DNA of 64,000 nucleotides from Chloroflexaceae bacterium (lineage in GTDB: Bacteria; Chloroflexota; Chloroflexia; Chloroflexales; Chloroflexaceae): positions 1 through 64,000 of the forward strand of contig JAAUTZ010000012.1 in assembly GCA_012031225.1 (NCBI GenBank), given 5' to 3'. Positions 1-8,122 of this stretch are shown one piece after another; positions within the stretch are counted from its first letter, which is position 1; every line of letters starts with the position of its first letter. Both the position numbers and the translations under genes were made by a program. Under the pieces are notes generated by a model. That model worked only from the letters and a program-made list of their open reading frames with translations, was not told the origin of the DNA and made no database searches.

Positions 1-108
1 GGTGGCGAGGGGCTGTGGCCACGTATGCAAAGCCGTGTCGCTGGCCCGGCACGCTCCCCGCCCTGCCACCCGCCACCGCGCACCTCCGAATCGCCCTGCG
101 CCCTATGC

Positions 109-114
109 TATAAT
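109..114 (+). promoter_or_regulatory. Extended -10 promoter of tRNA-Arg
   Basis: A perfect TATAAT lies 10 bases before the tRNA and is preceded by TGC, which makes an extended -10 element. No good -35 box is seen at the usual distance, which fits an extended -10 promoter. The same TATGCTATA-type arrangement recurs in front of the DUF411 gene at about 10.92 kb. Confidence 0.7.
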
Positions 115-124
115 ACTGGCAGAT

Positions 125-196
125 GCCCCCGTAGCTCAGTGGATAGAGCGGTGGTTTCCTAAACCGCGTGCGTAGGTTCGATTCCTACCGGGGGCG
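125..196 (+). tRNA. tRNA-Arg (anticodon CCT)
   Basis: A complete cloverleaf can be folded by hand. The acceptor arms are GCCCCCG and CGGGGGC (7 of 7 pairs). The D stem is GCTC/GAGC, the anticodon stem GTGGT/ACCGC closes loop TTCCTAA with anticodon CCT, and the T stem GTAGG/CCTAC closes loop TTCGATT. The discriminator is G and CCA is not encoded. It reads the AGG arginine codon. The first 124 bases of the window hold no gene I can support apart from this tRNA's promoter. Confidence 0.95.
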
Positions 197-208
197 CAGC
201 ATTCACCT

Positions 209-1555
209 CTAGCGCGACAACCACCCCGCCACCTGCGTTCGGAACTGCCCGCCTCGCACGGATGGCACAGCATGTGCATCAGAGCTATAGCCCCCACCCA
301 CAAACGTCAGCGTGCAGTAGAGATCTGCGCGGGCATTACTTGTCACCCCGCGAAAATGCACACCATACACGCCCGGCAGATACTCGGCTGTCGTCTGGAT
401 ATTCAGTGCGGGATCAACGCCAATGCGGCCCTGCTCATCGGCGCGGGCATATTCGCGGAAGAGCGTATACACCCCATCCGGCTCAGTTGTCCACAGTTCA
501 AGTTGCTCGTTGGGCAGAAAGCCTTCGCCACGCATCAAGAAGATCGTCCCCACCCCGCCCTCTTCGGGCGTTACCACCCCATTCGATTGCGGCGGGCGCG
601 GCGTGCCGGGCCCCGCGAGGTAGTCGTTGGTGATAAAGAAGGCGGCGGCGGCAGTCGTCTCACTCAGCAGACCTTTGGCATTTGCGGCGTGCGCCCCATT
701 GCCAAAGCCGTCGGTGCGGATCGTCACCGCAATCCGCCCCGCCCGATCCATCACGATCAGCAACGGGTCTACATTCGTGATAGTTCCATCGGGATGGACA
801 ACCCAACTGCCCACATCCTCGCCGGGCGTAAAGCCCTCAACCGTAAACGTAAAGGTTGTCCCCGCCGGAGCTACAATCGGCAGGATAAACGCATCGCCCT
901 GCGTCGGCAAGGTATCGTGCAACATCGCCCCTAAACGGCTGCCGTTGCCCGCCGGCGGAATAGCGCGAGGCGTGGCTTGCGTATCCACCTGCACCGCATC
1001 ACGGCTAACGCGGAAATACACAAATGACTGCTGCTGAGACGTTAGGCCCAGTGCATTAAACGTCCAGATCCCATCCGCGAAATCAGGTGTCGTCACCACC
1101 CGTAGCCGCTCACGCGCAATCGAGCCGTTCCGATCTGCCAACACTTGCGAGCCGGGCGTATCCACAACATCGAGCGTTTTGCCATCCGGCCCCTCCAGCC
1201 ACACGGCAACCGTCTCGCGGGGCGCGAAGCCCGCCGCTTCAAAGCGGAACTCTGTGCCGGGCGGGCCGATCTGCGGCACAACGTAGGCATTGTTGCCGGG
1301 CGGCAGCGATGGATCAGCCGCGCCCGCAGGCAGGGGCGGGGTCGGTGATGGGAGCGGCGTAGGCACACTCGTCGAGGTGGGCATACGTGTCGGTGGCGTA
1401 AAGGTTGCTGTTGGGGTGGCTTCCTGCATGGGCACAGGCAAGCGATCCGGGTGGAGCCACGCCGGTGCTGGACGGGCGGGAAGCAGCACCAACACTGCCG
1501 CCGCCACTACCCCAAGCACAATCCAATAGCGGTAATTCAGAGCATCGTGTTTCAT
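209..1555 (-). CDS. Membrane-anchored secreted repeat protein, unrecognised
   Basis: 448 aa, function unknown. Residues about 10-33 form one hydrophobic segment that could be a signal peptide or N-terminal anchor. It is followed by a Pro/Thr-rich linker (about 40-80) of the kind that spans a cell wall. The rest contains three homologous units of about 110 residues. Each opens with a G(T)xFxFxxxGFxPxExxxxW pattern and continues with a PDG turn, beginning near residues 95, 225 and 330. This looks like repeated beta-sandwich domains of a surface protein. The ATG start directly precedes the hydrophobic segment. It is convergent with tRNA-Arg and divergent from tRNA-Pro. I do not recognise a named family. 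Confidence 0.75.
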   Translation of the reverse strand: MKHDALNYRYWIVLGVVAAAVLVLLPARPAPAWLHPDRLPVPMQEATPTATFTPPTRMPTSTSVPTPLPSPTPPLPAGAADPSLPPGNNAYVVPQIGPPGTEFRFEAAGFAPRETVAVWLEGPDGKTLDVVDTPGSQVLADRNGSIARERLRVVTTPDFADGIWTFNALGLTSQQQSFVYFRVSRDAVQVDTQATPRAIPPAGNGSRLGAMLHDTLPTQGDAFILPIVAPAGTTFTFTVEGFTPGEDVGSWVVHPDGTITNVDPLLIVMDRAGRIAVTIRTDGFGNGAHAANAKGLLSETTAAAAFFITNDYLAGPGTPRPPQSNGVVTPEEGGVGTIFLMRGEGFLPNEQLELWTTEPDGVYTLFREYARADEQGRIGVDPALNIQTTAEYLPGVYGVHFRGVTSNARADLYCTLTFVGGGYSSDAHAVPSVRGGQFRTQVAGWLSR

Positions 1556-1615
1556 CGCCGATACTATACCACATCTTTACGGCAACCCAGAATCCGCTCG
1601 CCACCAGCGTGTCAG

Positions 1616-1644
1616 TTGACACACGCATGCCAACACGGTATAAT
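1616..1644 (+). promoter_or_regulatory. Consensus promoter of tRNA-Pro
   Basis: TTGACA at 1616-1621 and TATAAT at 1639-1644 are separated by exactly 17 bases, a perfect match to the housekeeping sigma-factor consensus. The tRNA begins 31 bases after the -10 box. Confidence 0.9.
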
Positions 1645-1675
1645 AGTGCGGATTGTTTGATTAGCCCTACCCACA

Positions 1676-1752
1676 CGGGGCGTAGCGCAGACTGGTAGCG
1701 CACCTGAATGGGGTTCAGGAGGTCGCTGGTTCAAATCCAGTCGCCCCGACCA
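1676..1752 (+). tRNA. tRNA-Pro (anticodon GGG)
   Basis: Acceptor CGGGGCG/CGCCCCG, D stem GCGC/GCGC, anticodon stem CCTGA/TCAGG closing loop ATGGGGT with anticodon GGG and G at position 37, T stem GCTGG/CCAGT closing TTCAAAT. Discriminator A is followed by a genome-encoded CCA, unlike the tRNA-Arg gene 1.5 kb upstream. Confidence 0.95.
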
Positions 1753-1769
1753 ACGGGTCACTATTGCTA

Positions 1770-1800
1770 GACACTCTACCGGCGGTAGAGTGTCTCTTTT
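1770..1800 (+). terminator. Rho-independent terminator of tRNA-Pro
   Basis: A perfect 11-bp stem (1770-1780 with 1784-1794) closes a three-base GGC loop and is followed by TCTTTT. This is the only hairpin in the window noted with a clear U-tail. Confidence 0.9.
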
Positions 1801-2068
1801 GTGTCTCTAGTTACCTTCATGTTGCAAGTGGTCTGCTTTTGTGTTAAAGTATTGACTGAGATCTATCGCATTCGTATCGCCTGATGTACTTGTGGATCGG
1901 CGACACTAGAGGCGTTGAATTGTACGCAGACGTTTGGGTTGCTTACAACAACTCGATACACCATAACCTTACTCAGTCCACCCATGCAGGCTGTGCCTGT
2001 CATGCTATGCTGCACGATTGCCCCCTAGGTCGCCCCAAGCTGTGTCCGAGCATGAGAAAGAGGAGCCG
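1801..2068. other. Intergenic region before the TPR scaffold gene
   Basis: No gene is supported here. The TPR reading frame stays open upstream to a TTG at 2018, but that extension lacks a ribosome site. A TTGACT at 1852-1857 is a possible -35 box, but its partner at the right distance (TATCGC) is poor, so no promoter is called. Confidence 0.4.
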
Positions 2069-5000
2069 ATGATGGCTACAACGACCCTTCAGGCTACACT
2101 AGAACAGGCACGTCGCCTACTGGAAAACAACGATACCGAACGGGCTATCGCTGTCATCCAACACATTCTGAAGTACTTTCCCAAGAACCTTGAAGCTGAG
2201 CGCATGCTTGGTGAAGCCTACTTCGCAAGCCGCCAATACGCGCAGGCCCAAGAAGCCTTCCAGCGCGTGCTTGCCGCCGATCCAGAAAATATCCCCGCGC
2301 ACTTTGGGCTAGGGCTGACCTATGAACGCATGGGCCGCATAGACGGCGCGGTGAGTGAGTTTGAGCAAGCCCTCGAAATCAAGCCCGATATGCCCGAACT
2401 CCGCAACCAACTGCTGCGGCTCTACAGCGAGGCGTGGGGCAAGGAAGGCGCACAATTACGCCTGAGCCGACCCGGGCTTGCCCGCCTGTATGCCAAAGGC
2501 AATATGCTCACGCAAGCCGTGCAGGAGTTTCGCGGCGTGGTTACCGATCACCCAGATCGGCTTGACGCACAGATCGGCTTGGCTGAAGCCCTGTGGCGGG
2601 ATGGGCAGGAGGATGCCGCCGCCGCCGAGAGCGAGACGATCCTTGCTCGCCACCCCGATGCGCTGAAAGCCAATCTGTTGCTCGGCTACATTCGCCTTGC
2701 TTCCGGCGATCCGGCTGAAGCGGCACGCGGCACGGCCAATTGGCGTACTGCCCTCGAACTTGATCCGCAGCAGATTGTTGCCCAAGCACTCTTTGAAACG
2801 CTGCCCAGCATTGCCCCAGCGGAAAATAGCCTACCGGCATGGGATGAAGGGCTATGGCTAACCCAGCAAGCAACCGCCCGGATCGAGGAAGAGCAACGCT
2901 CCTATGCCCAAGTTGCGGCTAGCAGTGCCGTATTGCCGGACTACACCGCTGACGATGAGAGCTTCCTATCCGATGCCCTATTTCAGCCCATTGCACCCGA
3001 TGTACCGGATATTCCTGAAGAACCCGACGAAGCCGATATTCTTGCCCGCCTGTTTGCAGCAGAGTCGAAGTTTCAGGATGTGCTGATGCCCAACGAAAGC
3101 GAGTACGCCCCCATCACTGACACCGAACTGGAAGTTACCCCCTTCTCCTTCGACGATTTCGGTGCCGATAGTAGCAGCTTCACTACCCAAGGCACAGCCG
3201 ATGACACTGGCTTGGATTTCGCTTTCAGCCTTCAGGAGCGCAGTGCTAAAGATGTCCCCCCTGCCGCGCCGGAGCCATTCAGCTTCGATGCACCCGAACA
3301 AGCTATTCCGCAGATGGAAGCGGCTGATCCAGATGAACCGGATATGACCCCCTTCTCCTTTGCGGACTTGGGCTTGTCGCCCGATGAGATCGCCCTTATG
3401 CAAGCCCCCTCAGATGAGGATGCAAGTGCCGCGCCGACCATGCCTGCCGATGCAGATGAACCGGATATGACCCCCTTCTCCTTTGCCGATTTGGGCTTGT
3501 CGCCTGATGAGATCGCTCTTATGCAGGGCGGGATTGGCACACCCGATGCACCCGACACAACCGCTATTGCCCCCAACTTCGATGAGCCGCTCAGCGAACT
3601 GACGGATGTGCAACCCTTCGATTGGAGCCTTGACGTAGGGGATGACATCCCAAGCGCAACTGGGCAGAGTGCAGGCGCAGATTTGCACATGGATGACCCG
3701 ATAGGTACGGTACAGCCCTTCAGTTGGGCTGATATGGATGCAGATGCGGGCGGTGATCCGTTCAGCTTTGAGCAAGCCGCCCCCCCTCCGGCCCCTCCAA
3801 GCAAACCCACACCCTCAGTCGCCGCGCAGCCAGTGCAGCCCTTTTCGCTCGATGATCTTAATCTTGATGATCCTCTCTTGGGCGGCAATGACGATAGTCT
3901 GCCGATCTCACTGCAACCCTTCTCAATGGATGATCTAGATATGGCTGGGCTGACTGATGACGACTCCGACGAGATGGGCTTGTCTGCATTCGGCATGAGC
4001 TTCCCAGCAATGTCTGAGCAGAGTAGCTTCACACCAATGGACTCGCTGCCAACATTGTCAGACGAAGATGCCCCACCGGACAATGCCGCCTATAGCTGGC
4101 AGACCCCTTCCTCACGCGCTGCACCGAGCTTCGCCAGTGATAACGATGATGAGCATGAGGCTCCGCCGAGCAGTGGCGAGTCCATCTTCAATAAGCTCAA
4201 GCAGCGCCGGCAGGAAATTGTCGTTGAGGAAGAACCGCTTGCCCCCGTCTCGCTCGATGATGATGATGAAGCAGCTCAATTCTTCTCCACCGATGATGTT
4301 TCGCTACGCCTTGAGGAATCGGGCGATGCCGATGAGCACGGGATGCGAGCAGGCATTATTGGGCTGAGTGGACTAGCTGCCGCCGTCGGCTTGGCAAATA
4401 CAGACGAGCTAACAACACCCGAACCTACCGCATCCGCCGAACCCGCCGAACCCACCCTGACCCCCTTCTCGCTGACTGATCTCGGCTTGTCGCCCGATGA
4501 GATTGCGATGCTCGAAGGTATGGGAAGCGAAGCCGAACTACCACCCGAAATTCCGCTCGCGGCGGCAACACCTAGTGGAGATGCAGAGCCAGAGCTGACC
4601 CCCTTCTCGCTGACTGATCTCGGCTTGTCGCCCGATGAGATTGCCGCGCTCGAAGCGATGAATACAGGCGCAACCGGCGACACCTTCGCCCCCGAACCAG
4701 AGCCGACCACCCCCAGCGCACCCGATGAGCCAGAGCTAACGCCCTTCTCGCTGACTGATCTCGGCTTGTCACCCGATGAGATTGCGATGCTGGAAGGCAT
4801 GGGAAGTGAAGCCGAACTATCGCCCGCTGCGGCAGCACCGAGTACAGATGCAGAGCCAGAGCTAACGCCCTTCTCGCTGACTGATCTTGGCTTGTCGCCC
4901 GATGAGATTGCCATGCTCGAAACCACAAACACAGGGGACGATCCGTTCGCTACCGCGCCAGAGCCGGAACCAACGCTAGATCCGTTTCAGGCCCTGTCGG

Positions 5001-6964
5001 TTCAGCCCTTCTCGGCAGCTGATTTCGGCTTGGATAATCTCGATGATGAGAGCTTCGACAGTCCTACCAATTCCGTTTCGCTCGACTCACGCGGTACAGA
5101 TACCCTATCCGATCTTGCCGGTGTTGGGATCCAGCCTTTCTCGCTGGATGATATTGGCTTAGATGATAGTTTTAGCTTGAGCTTTGATGATGATGATGAC
5201 GGTCGGCTTGGCTTGACTGAAGCCGAGCTTTCCGGGTTAGATTTCTCCGGCTCTGCTGCATCCACCAGCCACTCACCGGAAGATGCCCTGCAAGTGCTGA
5301 TGGATCTCGGCAAACAGCAGGGCTTCGTAGACCTGACAGATATTATTAATGCCGTAGAGAACCCGCTCGTGGAGCCGGAGCGAATTGAAGAGATTGGGCG
5401 AGCGTTGCATCAAGCAGGCATCGAAATCCGTGATGGGGATGAAATCATCCCGATGGACGACGAAGAACTGTATGAGGATGAGGAGTACGTCGTCGAGGCT
5501 TCTGAGCCAGAACAAGAGCTAGCAGTTGCCGAGACCGAGCCAGAGCTAGCGGTGCCCGATGTGAGTACCCCCCTTGCAGAGGAGAGCTTTGATTTCGATT
5601 TGGGCGCGTTCGATCTGAATATCCCCGACTTCTCCGAAGCTGATCTGGCGCAGGAGATCGCCGCCGCTGTCGAGCCGCCGGCTGAGCCGCCGGCCGAACC
5701 TGTCGCCGCACCGCCCGCAAGCACCAGCGATGATGAACCGATCATTGCCCCCCTCTCGCTGGCGGACTTCGGGCTGTCGCCGGAAGAGATTGCCATGCTT
5801 GGCTTGGATGCTGGCTCAGGCTTGGATGCCATCCAAGATGTCACCGATACCAGTGCAAGTGAGCCGGTAGCACCTGTTGCACCGGAGCCAGAACCAGAGC
5901 CGCCTGCCCCTGCGCCTGAAGCTGACTTTGGACTCTCTACGACGCAACTCGACAAGCTCCGCTCGCGGGCCCGCAATGCTGAAACAGAGGCGGAATCTAG
6001 GCGCACTGAGCCGGAAGTTAGCCCCTTCTCACTCGAAGACCTTGGCTTATCACCAGCTGAAATCGAAGGGCTTGGGCTAGAGATCGCAGCAACTGCGCCA
6101 GAACCGGAAGGGCTTGATGATAGCTTCGATTTCGGTATGCTGGATGCTATAGGCGGCGCACCCAAAGTCGAGCGCACGCGCCCACGTCCGGTAGATGAGC
6201 CACCTCCGCCGCCTTCAGAAGAAGATGTCACCTTCACGGCGGAGCCACTGGACAGCCTTGACGATGTCTGGGATACGCCCCCGCCGGAGGTGAGCGAAGT
6301 GCCCGCACGGGTAGTGCTTCCGCCGCGCCCAGAGCCGCGCCAGACCCGCGTGCTAACCCGTCCATTGGATGAGGATGCGGTGCCAACAGCCCGGGCCCGC
6401 GATCCGCGGGCCCGCCCCCTGCGTGCAGACCGCAAAGAAGCCCCGCAGCGGGGTGGGCGGCACGTATCGCTGAGCGAGTTACGGGCATCGGGCAATGCCC
6501 CAGATACCTTCGCCGATCCAACAGAGGCTCCCCCGCCACCGCCACCACCGCGCCAGCCCGCCGCTCCCGTGCGCCCCACCCCACCCCCGCCTGCCGCACC
6601 TGTTGCGCCTGCGCCACCGCAGATAGTCCAACGGGCACCCATCGGTGAGCAACAACACACCGGTAACGCAATGATTGATCAATACATTGATCAACTCGCG
6701 GGCAATCCCGATAACGTCTCCATGCGCCTTGCGGTAGCCCGCCTGAGTGCCCAATCGGGCTACCCCGACGTGGCTCTGCAACAGTACAAATTAGCCCTGC
6801 GGAGCGACACCATGCTGGCTGAGATTAGCGATGACCTGCAAGACTTGGTTGATGAGCTGAATGATCCGACAGTACTACGGCGGCTGTACCGCTTGCTCGG
6901 TGACATCTACACACGGCAGGGCGATGTGCATCGCGCTATGCAAGCCTATAGTTGGACTCCGTGA
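2069..6964 (+). CDS. Giant TPR scaffold protein with repeated PFSL-type motif
   Basis: About 1,631 aa. Start chosen at the ATG ATG pair (2069/2072) because AGGAG at 2061-2065 precedes it. The N-terminal ~230 residues are tetratricopeptide repeats (ERAIAVIQHIL, YAQAQEAFQRVL, DGAVSEFEQALE units). The C-terminal ~80 residues again resemble TPRs. Between them lies a very acidic, Pro/Ala/Glu-rich, probably disordered stretch. It carries about 17 copies of a motif whose best form is PFSLTDLGLSPDEIAMLE. A Pro-rich segment (PPPPPP) precedes the C-terminal TPRs. No enzyme motif or membrane segment is visible. The next gene encodes a Roadblock protein, so a role as a multivalent scaffold, perhaps in polarity or gliding motility, is inferred only. 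The specific function is unknown. Confidence 0.85.
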   Translation: MMATTTLQATLEQARRLLENNDTERAIAVIQHILKYFPKNLEAERMLGEAYFASRQYAQAQEAFQRVLAADPENIPAHFGLGLTYERMGRIDGAVSEFEQALEIKPDMPELRNQLLRLYSEAWGKEGAQLRLSRPGLARLYAKGNMLTQAVQEFRGVVTDHPDRLDAQIGLAEALWRDGQEDAAAAESETILARHPDALKANLLLGYIRLASGDPAEAARGTANWRTALELDPQQIVAQALFETLPSIAPAENSLPAWDEGLWLTQQATARIEEEQRSYAQVAASSAVLPDYTADDESFLSDALFQPIAPDVPDIPEEPDEADILARLFAAESKFQDVLMPNESEYAPITDTELEVTPFSFDDFGADSSSFTTQGTADDTGLDFAFSLQERSAKDVPPAAPEPFSFDAPEQAIPQMEAADPDEPDMTPFSFADLGLSPDEIALMQAPSDEDASAAPTMPADADEPDMTPFSFADLGLSPDEIALMQGGIGTPDAPDTTAIAPNFDEPLSELTDVQPFDWSLDVGDDIPSATGQSAGADLHMDDPIGTVQPFSWADMDADAGGDPFSFEQAAPPPAPPSKPTPSVAAQPVQPFSLDDLNLDDPLLGGNDDSLPISLQPFSMDDLDMAGLTDDDSDEMGLSAFGMSFPAMSEQSSFTPMDSLPTLSDEDAPPDNAAYSWQTPSSRAAPSFASDNDDEHEAPPSSGESIFNKLKQRRQEIVVEEEPLAPVSLDDDDEAAQFFSTDDVSLRLEESGDADEHGMRAGIIGLSGLAAAVGLANTDELTTPEPTASAEPAEPTLTPFSLTDLGLSPDEIAMLEGMGSEAELPPEIPLAAATPSGDAEPELTPFSLTDLGLSPDEIAALEAMNTGATGDTFAPEPEPTTPSAPDEPELTPFSLTDLGLSPDEIAMLEGMGSEAELSPAAAAPSTDAEPELTPFSLTDLGLSPDEIAMLETTNTGDDPFATAPEPEPTLDPFQALSVQPFSAADFGLDNLDDESFDSPTNSVSLDSRGTDTLSDLAGVGIQPFSLDDIGLDDSFSLSFDDDDDGRLGLTEAELSGLDFSGSAASTSHSPEDALQVLMDLGKQQGFVDLTDIINAVENPLVEPERIEEIGRALHQAGIEIRDGDEIIPMDDEELYEDEEYVVEASEPEQELAVAETEPELAVPDVSTPLAEESFDFDLGAFDLNIPDFSEADLAQEIAAAVEPPAEPPAEPVAAPPASTSDDEPIIAPLSLADFGLSPEEIAMLGLDAGSGLDAIQDVTDTSASEPVAPVAPEPEPEPPAPAPEADFGLSTTQLDKLRSRARNAETEAESRRTEPEVSPFSLEDLGLSPAEIEGLGLEIAATAPEPEGLDDSFDFGMLDAIGGAPKVERTRPRPVDEPPPPPSEEDVTFTAEPLDSLDDVWDTPPPEVSEVPARVVLPPRPEPRQTRVLTRPLDEDAVPTARARDPRARPLRADRKEAPQRGGRHVSLSELRASGNAPDTFADPTEAPPPPPPPRQPAAPVRPTPPPPAAPVAPAPPQIVQRAPIGEQQHTGNAMIDQYIDQLAGNPDNVSMRLAVARLSAQSGYPDVALQQYKLALRSDTMLAEISDDLQDLVDELNDPTVLRRLYRLLGDIYTRQGDVHRAMQAYSWTP
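3136..6080 (+). repeat. About 17 coding repeats of a PFSL.DLGLSPDEIA-like motif
   Basis: Full-length copies start near nt 3346, 3469, 4457, 4595, 4736, 4862, 5747 and 6018. Shorter or degenerate copies (QPFSLDDL, QPFSWADM, QPFSMDDL, QPFSAADF) lie near 3136, 3274, 3610, 3711, 3757, 3835, 3914, 5005 and 5134. The four copies between 4457 and 4925 are almost identical in DNA, at spacings of 138, 141 and 126 bases, all multiples of three. This indicates recent in-frame amplification. Each copy pairs an aromatic/Pro head with a short acidic amphipathic helix. Confidence 0.85.
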
Positions 6965-6981
6965 GGATAACAAAGCGGTGC

Positions 6982-7022
6982 GATGATGCGGTGTTGGTGG
7001 ATAAGCCCTGCACCGCATCATC
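6982..7022. terminator. 12-bp hairpin after the scaffold gene
   Basis: Perfect arms GATGATGCGGTG (6982-6993) and its complement (7011-7022) around a 17-base loop, 18 bases past the stop codon. No U-tract follows. Position suggests a transcript end or RNA-stability element. Confidence 0.55.
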
Positions 7023-7106
7023 CGAATCTGGTGTACAATAGGTTCTCAGATATACGATTTCCGATACCGTGTGCATCGTCTGTAGCTGAGAGCTGACGCT
7101 GCAAGA

Positions 7107-7469
7107 ATGAAAGGGCAGCTTATGCGACGCATAGTTGAAGACCTAATCCGTGTGGATGGGGTCATTGGGAGTCTGCTTGTAGGCAAAGATGGGCTTGTGG
7201 TTGCCAGTACCCTTTTGGATGAAGAAGATGCCGAGGTGCTGGGCGCAATGTCGGCTGCCGTGTTTGGCGAGATTGACAAAGCCACCAAGCGTATTGGCGT
7301 GGGCACACTCACCGATGCAATCATAGATGCCAAAGATGGTTCGATTCTGGTGCTTGAAGCCAAAGACCTGATCCTTGTCGTGATTACCCAACGCACGGTC
7401 AATTTGGGCTTGGTCAAGATGGAGATGCGCCGCGCTGCCAAACGTATCAGCGAGGCCGTGCCGATCTAA
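7107..7469 (+). CDS. Roadblock/LC7 domain protein (MglB-like)
   Basis: 120 aa, essentially one Roadblock/LC7 domain. Family hallmarks visible are the RRIVEDLIRVDGVIGSLLVGKDGLVVAS opening strand-helix-strand (first 20 residues: RRIVEDLIRVDGVIGSLLVG), a central LGAMSAAVFGEIDKA helix and a C-terminal helix after the VVITQ strand. Such proteins dimerise and, in MglB-type systems, act on a small Ras-like GTPase. No GTPase gene is present in this window. An internal ATG at 7122 has AAGGG six bases upstream and may be the true start, removing five residues. It follows the TPR scaffold by 142 bases, and Ndk follows. The functional link to the scaffold is inferred. Confidence 0.85.
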   Translation: MKGQLMRRIVEDLIRVDGVIGSLLVGKDGLVVASTLLDEEDAEVLGAMSAAVFGEIDKATKRIGVGTLTDAIIDAKDGSILVLEAKDLILVVITQRTVNLGLVKMEMRRAAKRISEAVPI

Positions 7470-7527
7470 GCGTGTGTATCCACGGGGGATACGCTGTGAG
7501 CCACCAACGAGGAGTTGTGATACGCTT

Positions 7528-7977
7528 ATGGAAAAGTCACTGATTATTCTGAAGCCGGATGCCGTCCAACGGGGTTTGATCGGTCAGATTATTACGCGCC
7601 TTGAACAGCGCGGTTTGAAGTTTATGGGCATGAAGCTGATGCAGGTTTCGCCCGAACTTGCCCAGAGCCACTATGGTGAACATGAAGGCAAGCCCTTCTT
7701 CGGCGCACTCGTGAGCTATATCACCTCATCGCCCGTCGTCGTGATTGCCATTCAGGGCAAGAATGTCGTCCAGACCATCCGTAATACCGTCGGCGCAACC
7801 AATCCGATGAATGCCGCGCCCGGCACGATCCGCGGCGATTTCGGCTTGGAGATCGGGCGCAACCTGATCCACGCTTCCGACTCGCCGGAGAGCGGCGAAG
7901 CAGAGGTCAGCCGCTTCTTTGACGCTAGCGATCTGATTACGTGGGAGCGCAACACCGATGCGTGGATCCACGAGTAA
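7528..7977 (+). CDS. ndk: Nucleoside diphosphate kinase
   Basis: 149 aa, normal length for Ndk. It transfers the gamma phosphate from ATP to other NDPs in the cytosol via a phospho-histidine. The catalytic motif NLIHASDS is present with the active histidine at residue 115, and the N-terminal SLIILKPDAV strand is canonical. The start is the ATG at 7528, just before EKSLIILKPD, with GAGGAG 13 bases upstream. A longer reading frame back to 7474 lacks family similarity. It lies 58 bases after the Roadblock gene on the same strand. Confidence 0.97.
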   Translation: MEKSLIILKPDAVQRGLIGQIITRLEQRGLKFMGMKLMQVSPELAQSHYGEHEGKPFFGALVSYITSSPVVVIAIQGKNVVQTIRNTVGATNPMNAAPGTIRGDFGLEIGRNLIHASDSPESGEAEVSRFFDASDLITWERNTDAWIHE

Positions 7978-8004
7978 CGCCTAGCCCACCTACGCGGACC
8001 AAAC

Positions 8005-8039
8005 ACACCCCGCCACGCACCCACTGAGTGGCGGGGTGT
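8005..8039. terminator. 12-bp hairpin between convergent ndk and moeA
   Basis: Perfect 12-bp arms (8005-8016 and 8028-8039, reading ACACCCCGCCAC and its complement) around an 11-base loop. It sits between two converging genes and could end transcripts in both directions, although no U-tract is present on either side. Confidence 0.6.
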
Positions 8040-8122
8040 AGCCTGAGCATACGTCAACTGCGCTTCAAGCTGATCGCCCCAACAGGCGGGTGCGCAACAG
8101 TCCCATGAATAGCATCCCCCTG

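Noticed and set aside
5410-6660. Long open frame (416 aa) on the minus strand opposite the scaffold gene
   Set aside because: Ser/Gly-rich mirror of a low-complexity acidic coding region; no ribosome site and no recognisable domain.
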